Part shown: positions 6,424 to 10,513 of the stretch, piece after piece
Position numbering within the stretch: position 1 is the stretch's first letter
Layout: every line of letters begins with the position of its first letter
Assembly (NCBI GenBank): GCA_026418215.1
Contig: JAOABT010000434.1
Location: forward strand, 1 to 10,513
Length of the DNA stretch: 10,513 bases
Source of the DNA: Clostridia bacterium
Lineage (GTDB): Bacteria > Bacillota > Clostridia > DSM-8532
Direction: 5' to 3'
Notes under the pieces: model-generated
What the model was told of the DNA's origin: nothing
Databases searched by the model: none
What the model saw: only the letters and a program-made list of their open reading frames with translations
Made by a program: the position numbers and the translations under genes

Positions 6424-6469
6424 CAAAACAAAAATCCCGGAAATTATCTTATAAAAATAATTTCCGGGA
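6424..6469 (-). terminator. T-box regulatory terminator
   Basis: Read on the minus strand, TCCCGGAAATTAT (plus 6457-6469) pairs perfectly over 13 bp with ATAATTTCCGGGA (plus 6435-6447) across a 9-nt loop. TTTTTGTTTTG follows, just before the aspS ribosome binding site. It is mutually exclusive with the antiterminator that uses the T-box sequence. Confidence 0.93.
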
Positions 6470-6645
6470 CGAGCATTTCGAAGTGCCCGCGGTGCCACCC
6501 GCATTGATGCAGTTGCCTGCATCCACTTTTTATTCAATTTCCGGTGCAATGGTGAAGTGTTCCCCAGCTTACTACTTTTCCAGATCGCGCTCTCAGTCGG
6601 TGACGCGAATTTCCTGTTGGAATTTCCAAAAAAGCGGAGTCTTCA
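6425..6645 (-). promoter_or_regulatory. T-box riboswitch leader of aspS
   Basis: On the minus strand the leader carries the T-box core GGGTGGCACCGCG (plus 6488-6500), whose UGGCACC bulge pairs with the acceptor end of uncharged tRNA. An upstream stem I region and a perfect terminator hairpin flank it. Uncharged tRNA would favour the antiterminator and allow aspS transcription. The amino acid is inferred from the gene (Asp, possibly also Asn). A GAC triplet at plus 6596-6598, in the context CCGACTGAGAG, is a candidate specifier codon, but I could not fold stem I well enough to assign it. The 5' end is placed from the promoter; the 3' end is the terminator's U-run. Confidence 0.93.
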
Positions 6646-6651
6646 CGCTGA

Positions 6652-6681
6652 ATTATAAGCTATCTCAAAATGTGTTGTCAA
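6652..6681 (-). promoter_or_regulatory. Sigma-A promoter of the aspS T-box leader
   Basis: On the minus strand a perfect TTGACA (plus 6676-6681) and a perfect TATAAT (plus 6652-6657) are spaced 18 bp apart. The start site would be near 6645, so the leader before the aspS start codon is about 234 nt. This strong constitutive promoter fits control by attenuation. Confidence 0.92.
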
Positions 6682-6718
6682 CATGTATTATTATCCTAAA
6701 ATGAACCGATTATATTTG

Positions 6719-6745
6719 AAAAAATCTGCAAAATACCGGTACAGA
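6719..6745 (-). terminator. Possible weak terminator of glmS
   Basis: Six bases after the glmS stop codon, the minus strand has TCTG (plus 6742-6745) pairing with CAGA (plus 6725-6728) around a segment containing the self-complementary TACCGGTA. TTTTTT (plus 6719-6724) follows. The stem is only 4-5 bp, so termination here is uncertain. Confidence 0.35.
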
Positions 6746-6750
6746 AGCAA

Positions 6751-8577
6751 TTACTCCACAGTCACGCTCTTGGCGAGGTTTCTGGGCTTATCAACGTCGT
6801 TGCCCTTGAGGACAGAAACGTAGTAGGCGAAGAGCTGCAAGGGTGTCACGGCGACAGCCGGAGCAAAGAGCGGGTTCATCTGCGGAATGGAAATAACCGC
6901 GTCAGCAACCTTGGATACCTCTTCTGCGTGGTTTTCGGGTGCAATAGCCAGTACCACAGCGCCTCTTGCCTTGACCTCGCGGATGTTGCTCACCATCTTG
7001 TCAAACAGCGACTCCTGTGTGAGCGGGCAAATCACCAGCGTACCCTGCTCAATCAAAGCAATGGTGCCGTGCTTGAGCTCACCGCCAGCGTAGGCTTCAG
7101 AGTGGATATAAGAAATTTCCTTCAACTTCAGCGAGCCTTCCATACAGAGGGCGTAATCAAGGCTTCGCCCTATAAAGAAGACGCTCTTGGCATTGAAGTG
7201 GTCGCTTGCGAACTTCTGGATGGTCTCCTTCTTCGGAAGGACCTCATCGACCTGACGGGGCAGCTCTTGAAGCTCTTGAACATAGCTTTGGTAAGCTTCA
7301 TCATCAAGATGCCCTCTCTTCCTTGCAAAGTAAAGAGCGACGAGATAAAGCGCTGCGAGCTGGGTGTTGTAAGCCTTTGTTGAGGCCACAGCTATCTCTG
7401 GGCCGGCCCAGGTGTAAATGACGTCATCCGCTTCCCTTGCGATGGAGCTGCCAACGACGTTGACGATGCCAAGGATTCTGGAGCCCTTTTTCTTGGCTTC
7501 GCGCAAAGCCATTAAAGTATCCAGCGTTTCGCCGGATTGGCTGATAACAATGGTGATCTGCTTCTCGTTAACCATGGGGTCACGGTAACGGAATTCCGAA
7601 GCCACATCGACTTCGACTGGCACACGTGCCATCTTCTCCAAAGCGTATTTAGCTATAACACCCGCATGATAAGCTGTCCCGCAGGCTACGATATTGATTT
7701 TTTCACAGCTCTTAATCATCTCATCGGTGAGTCCGAATTTGTCAAAGCTGATCTCATCGTTTTGTATTCTTGGGCTTATGGTTGCCTTAATGACAGAAGG
7801 CTCTTCAAACATTTCCTTCATCATGAAGTGCTCATAGCCGCCCTTTTCGGCAGATGCCACATCCCAATCTACATGGAAAACCTCGCGGTCCATCTTCTCG
7901 CCCAAAAGATTGAAAATCTCGACCTTATCGGCTGTGATGCTCACAACCTCTTTATCTTCGAGAATATAGATATCACGGGTATGCTCAAGGATGGCCGGAA
8001 TGTCTGAAGCAATAAAGTTTTCGCCCTTGCCGAGTCCAATAATCAGAGGACTGTCCTTGCGGGCCGCAATAAAGGTATCAGGGCTGTCGGTGCACACAAC
8101 GCCCAAGGCATAAGCGCCTTCAACATCGCAAAGCGTAGCCATGACAGCTTCAATCAAGTTACCCTTGTAGTTGTACTCAATCAGGTGCGCGATGACTTCG
8201 GTATCTGTCTCAGACTTGAAGACATAGCCCTTCCCCATAAGAAACTCTTTGATCTGCATGTAGTTTTCAATGATACCATTATGTACTACAGCAATCTTCT
8301 CGTTATAGCTCATATGAGGATGGGAGTTGACGTCATTGGGCTCACCATGCGTTGCCCAGCGTGTATGACCGATACCGATGCTGCCAGCCATATGAACGGT
8401 CTTGAGCTTGCTCTCCAGCACCGAAAGACGGCCCTTGGCTTTGACCACATCTATTTTGCCATTGTTCAAAATGGCCACGCCTGCTGAATCATAGCCTCTG
8501 TATTCAAGCTTCTTGAGGCCCTCGATCAGAACAGGGGTAACATCCTTTTTTCCTATATAACCAACAATTCCACACAT
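6751..8577 (-). CDS. glmS: Glutamine--fructose-6-phosphate aminotransferase (isomerising)
   Basis: 608 residues. GlmS converts fructose-6-phosphate and glutamine to glucosamine-6-phosphate, the first committed step to UDP-GlcNAc for peptidoglycan. The N-terminal glutaminase domain (about 1-220) starts MCGIVGYIG, so Cys2 becomes the N-terminal nucleophile after Met removal; GHTRWATHG (70-78) and HNGIIENY (99-106) follow. Two SIS sugar-isomerase domains come next: CGTAYHAG (299-306) and SQSGETLDTL (346-355) in the first; HSEAYAGGELKHG (492-504, with Glu500 and His503) in the second. The C-terminal KSVTVE contains the conserved Lys603. The ATG at 8577 is required by the Cys2 chemistry and has AAGGAGAG (plus 8585-8592) 7 nt upstream; a longer in-frame reading is therefore rejected. 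It lies downstream of glmM on the same strand, with a glmS ribozyme in the leader. Confidence 0.98.
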   Translation of the reverse strand: MCGIVGYIGKKDVTPVLIEGLKKLEYRGYDSAGVAILNNGKIDVVKAKGRLSVLESKLKTVHMAGSIGIGHTRWATHGEPNDVNSHPHMSYNEKIAVVHNGIIENYMQIKEFLMGKGYVFKSETDTEVIAHLIEYNYKGNLIEAVMATLCDVEGAYALGVVCTDSPDTFIAARKDSPLIIGLGKGENFIASDIPAILEHTRDIYILEDKEVVSITADKVEIFNLLGEKMDREVFHVDWDVASAEKGGYEHFMMKEMFEEPSVIKATISPRIQNDEISFDKFGLTDEMIKSCEKINIVACGTAYHAGVIAKYALEKMARVPVEVDVASEFRYRDPMVNEKQITIVISQSGETLDTLMALREAKKKGSRILGIVNVVGSSIAREADDVIYTWAGPEIAVASTKAYNTQLAALYLVALYFARKRGHLDDEAYQSYVQELQELPRQVDEVLPKKETIQKFASDHFNAKSVFFIGRSLDYALCMEGSLKLKEISYIHSEAYAGGELKHGTIALIEQGTLVICPLTQESLFDKMVSNIREVKARGAVVLAIAPENHAEEVSKVADAVISIPQMNPLFAPAVAVTPLQLFAYYVSVLKGNDVDKPRNLAKSVTVE

Positions 8578-8592
8578 AATTAAACTCTCCTT

Positions 8593-8824
8593 CATTCTTA
8601 TCAATTTGATTGGTTTTTTGAATTAATGACATGAGCAAATAAAGCCGTACAGGCAAAATGCATAATTGTGATTTGCCAACAGAGTAAAAAGCCTGACCAA
8701 ATAGTAGGGGCTGAATGCGTCTTGCTTTAAAAACAAGCACAAATCAGACTGCACTATACCCAGGCAGCAAAAATATACCTATAAAACTCATGTCTCAGAA
8801 TAATTTATAAATAGAAATGCAGGA
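8593..8824 (-). other. Long leader segment between the glmS ribozyme and glmS
   Basis: About 230 nt of AT-rich leader separate the 3' side of the ribozyme core from the glmS ribosome binding site. I see no RNA motif of known type, no convincing promoter and no gene. A small TGCTT/AAGCA hairpin lies near plus 8723-8739. After ribozyme cleavage this segment would remain on the downstream glmS transcript. Confidence 0.45.
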
Positions 8825-9011
8825 AAGTCCACTTATCGCACATTCTGTCTCCAACCGTCACCGATTGGGTTTTGTAGTGCTTTCACGATGGTGGCACACC
8901 GGAGGGTTTCCGCCGAAGTTTCGATAGCCTCCCTCTCCTCGTCGACTTAACGGTTTTATGCCTATCACGCTCATCGCGTTTGTAGCAGTAAGCTCCTTAA
9001 GCCCTGGCGCT
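8825..9011 (-). ncRNA. glmS self-cleaving ribozyme (GlcN-6-P-sensing riboswitch)
   Basis: The minus strand contains AGCGCC (plus 9006-9011), the conserved cleavage site; cutting falls between the A (9011) and the G (9010). The core follows: GACGAGGA then GGCTATCGAAACTTCGGCGG, closely matching the Bacillus glmS ribozyme core, with GGCG available to pair with GCGCC. P1 is GGCTTAA/TTAAGTC (plus 8997-9003 with 8944-8950). GAGGG pairs with CCCTC around the core. A 7-bp hairpin with a GUGA tetraloop (plus 8851-8868) resembles P4. When GlcN-6-P binds as cofactor, the RNA cuts itself and the glmS message is degraded. The position before glmS and after glmM fits perfectly. The 3' boundary is approximate. 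The P1 loop is enlarged to about 46 nt. Confidence 0.94.
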
Positions 9012-9070
9012 TTTCATACTGTCTTTTTCTTAGCCTCCTATCCGACAGTTCACTTTTGCATTTCACTCCT

Positions 9071-9099
9071 ATTATATTCTAGCGATTTTAAAAGGATAA
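9071..9099 (-). promoter_or_regulatory. Probable promoter of the glmS ribozyme leader
   Basis: On the minus strand a perfect TATAAT (plus 9071-9076) lies 17 bp from a poor -35 box TTATCC (plus 9094-9099). Transcription would start near 9064, about 53 nt before the ribozyme cleavage site. The -35 region overlaps the hairpin that follows glmM. Readthrough from glmM could also supply glmS message. Confidence 0.5.
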
Positions 9100-9115
9100 T
9101 GCAATCCTTAAAATC
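9084..9115 (-). terminator. Possible terminator of glmM
   Basis: Read on the minus strand, GATTTTAAGGAT (plus 9104-9115) pairs with ATCC-TTTTAAAATC (plus 9084-9097), with a two-base bulge and a 6-nt loop. The stem begins 8 nt after the glmM stop codon. It is AT-rich and has no U-run beyond it; a shorter AAGGAT/ATCCTT stem followed by TTAAAAT would be weak. Termination may be partial, allowing some glmM-glmS cotranscription. Confidence 0.45.
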
Positions 9116-9123
9116 CAACGAAA

Positions 9124-10473
9124 TTACGATAGTCTCTCTTCAATCAGCTTAACAAGCTCCACAGCCTTTTGTGTAATAGTTTCCTGATCGCGGCCCTCGA
9201 TCATCACTCTCACAAGGGGTTCTGTTCCCGAAGGTCTTATGAGAACACGACCCTCACCATGGAAGGTTTGCTCAAGCTCGTGGCATTTAGCCGCAATAAC
9301 CTCATCATCACGGTAGTTATACTTCTTGTCATTGGAAACCTTGGCGTTCTTGAGAACCTGCGGGAAGATGGACATGACCGAAGCCAACTCAGAGAGCTTC
9401 TTGCCTGTTTCCTTCAAGACCGCGAGCAGCTGCAGAGCCGTTACAAGACCATCACCCGTGGTGTTATGGGTACGGATGATGATATGACCGGATTGCTCGC
9501 CGCCGAGGATATAGTCACCCTCTAGCATCTTTTCGAGGACATAACGGTCTCCGACATTGGCTTTAAGGATATTGAGGCCATTTTCCTTGGCCATGACGTC
9601 AAAGCCAAGGTTGCTCATTACGGTGGCAACAATGGTGTTGCCGTTTAAAAGCCCCTTGTTCTTGAGGCTCAGGCCGATGACTGCCATGATGCGGTCACCG
9701 TCTACTAGCTCGCCGTTTTCATCAACTGCCAGTACGCGGTCGGCATCACCATCGAAGGCAAGCCCGATATCGCAGCCATTATCAACGGTGAAGTTCTTGA
9801 GCATTTCAAGATGGGTTGATCCGCAGTTTTTGTTGATATTCAAGCCGTCGGGGTTATCACAGATGACCAAGAGCTCTGCACCAAGCTTGCGGATAGCCTT
9901 GGGCGAGGTCTCAAAGGATGCCCCGTTGGCACAGTCAATGGCTATTTTAAGTCCTTTAAGATCGCACTGGATGGTCTTCATGGCAAAGGCCACATAATCA
10001 TCGACGGCCGTGTTGAGCTCAGAGGTAATGCCCACGCCTTCGCCTTGGGGATTGGGAATCTCCTCGGACTTATCCAGTATGATAGCTTCAATGCGCTCTT
10101 CCAAAGCATCTGACAGCTTGTAGCCTTCAGAGTTGAAGAATTTAATACCGTTAAATTCAGCAGGATTGTGGGAGGCTGAAATAACAACACCGGCATCAAA
10201 GCTGTATTTTCGGACCAGGTGGGCTACAGCCGGGGTTGGAACAAAGCCCGCCAGAACAGCTTCCGCTCCTGTGGAGCAAATTCCTGCAATCAGCGCCTTT
10301 TCTAGCATATCGCCGGATCGCCTTGTGTCCTTGCCAACCAGGATTTTCGGGACGTGGTGGGTTTCACTGGCCAGTACAAAGGCTCCCGCCCTGCCGAGCT
10401 GAAACGCCATCTCCCCTGTAAGCTCTGTATTTGCAATGCCTCTGACGCCATCTGTTCCAAATAATCTACCCAT
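9124..10473 (-). CDS. glmM: Phosphoglucosamine mutase
   Basis: 449 residues, the usual GlmM length. It converts glucosamine-6-phosphate to glucosamine-1-phosphate, the step after GlmS on the way to UDP-GlcNAc. It belongs to the alpha-D-phosphohexomutase family, with four domains. Visible motifs: GTDGVRG near the N-terminus (6-12); the phosphoserine loop SASHNP (99-104, phosphorylated Ser101); the Mg2+ loop DGDADR (241-246); the sugar-binding GEQSGH (325-330); and the phosphate-binding RPSGTEP (413-419). The ATG at 10473 is preferred over an in-frame ATG at 10488, because GGAGGT (plus 10481-10486) then lies 7 nt upstream and overlaps the alternative start. It is complete and lies directly upstream of the glmS ribozyme and glmS on the same strand. 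Confidence 0.98.
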   Translation of the reverse strand: MGRLFGTDGVRGIANTELTGEMAFQLGRAGAFVLASETHHVPKILVGKDTRRSGDMLEKALIAGICSTGAEAVLAGFVPTPAVAHLVRKYSFDAGVVISASHNPAEFNGIKFFNSEGYKLSDALEERIEAIILDKSEEIPNPQGEGVGITSELNTAVDDYVAFAMKTIQCDLKGLKIAIDCANGASFETSPKAIRKLGAELLVICDNPDGLNINKNCGSTHLEMLKNFTVDNGCDIGLAFDGDADRVLAVDENGELVDGDRIMAVIGLSLKNKGLLNGNTIVATVMSNLGFDVMAKENGLNILKANVGDRYVLEKMLEGDYILGGEQSGHIIIRTHNTTGDGLVTALQLLAVLKETGKKLSELASVMSIFPQVLKNAKVSNDKKYNYRDDEVIAAKCHELEQTFHGEGRVLIRPSGTEPLVRVMIEGRDQETITQKAVELVKLIEERLS

Positions 10474-10513
10474 GACTGTGACCTCCATTAAAACTTATCT
10501 TCTTCTATTTTTA

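Noticed and set aside
6412..6549. A 46-residue in-frame N-terminal extension of AspRS.
   Set aside because: It would be translated through the T-box core and terminator, and it has no homology to AspRS. A good ribosome binding site precedes the ATG at 6411.
8578..8740. Upstream extension of the GlmS frame and a minus-strand 78-codon frame across the leader.
   Set aside because: Cys2 must become the GlmS N-terminus, so only the ATG at 8577 works. The 78-codon frame starts at a TTG without a ribosome binding site and overlaps glmS in another frame.

Overview
The window reads as chromosomal DNA of a low-to-mid-GC Bacillota (Clostridia-like) bacterium. This rests on a T-box-controlled aspartyl-tRNA synthetase, a glmS self-cleaving ribozyme, a Spo0E-family protein (typical of the sporulation lineage), strong GGAGG-type ribosome binding sites and sigma-A promoters close to TTGACA/TATAAT. 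The first 19 bases are not biological: they match the Nextera/Tn5 mosaic-end adapter, so the window starts at a contig edge and the first gene is cut by sequencing chemistry.

Left half, mostly plus strand (1-4503): the 3' end of a GH13 alpha-amylase-family gene; a CPBP-family membrane protease with its own near-consensus promoter; a 59-residue unrecognised protein with a good terminator; a 57-residue Spo0E-like protein on the minus strand; a lipoprotein made of two copies of one domain; a block of imperfect repeats and a strong terminator; and a second small lipoprotein ending at a bidirectional terminator. These genes are mostly separately transcribed, with long gaps between them.

Right half, all minus strand (4684-10473), reading right to left: glmM (phosphoglucosamine mutase), a glmS ribozyme in a long leader, glmS (glutamine:fructose-6-phosphate aminotransferase), then a promoter and T-box leader driving aspS. 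GlmS and GlmM catalyse consecutive steps toward UDP-GlcNAc for peptidoglycan (GlmS makes GlcN-6-P, GlmM converts it to GlcN-1-P). The ribozyme between them lets GlcN-6-P switch off glmS without cutting the glmM coding sequence. The AspRS carries His31 in an Asp-His-Gly motif and a TVNP motif, which suggests the non-discriminating type that also charges tRNA-Asn.

No wholly new system is evident. The points most worth a second look are the enlarged P1 and long downstream spacer of the glmS ribozyme, the non-discriminating AspRS under T-box control, the Spo0E protein with Asn in place of the signature Asp, the duplicated-domain lipoprotein with the repeat block behind it, and the altered NHD region of the GH13 fragment.
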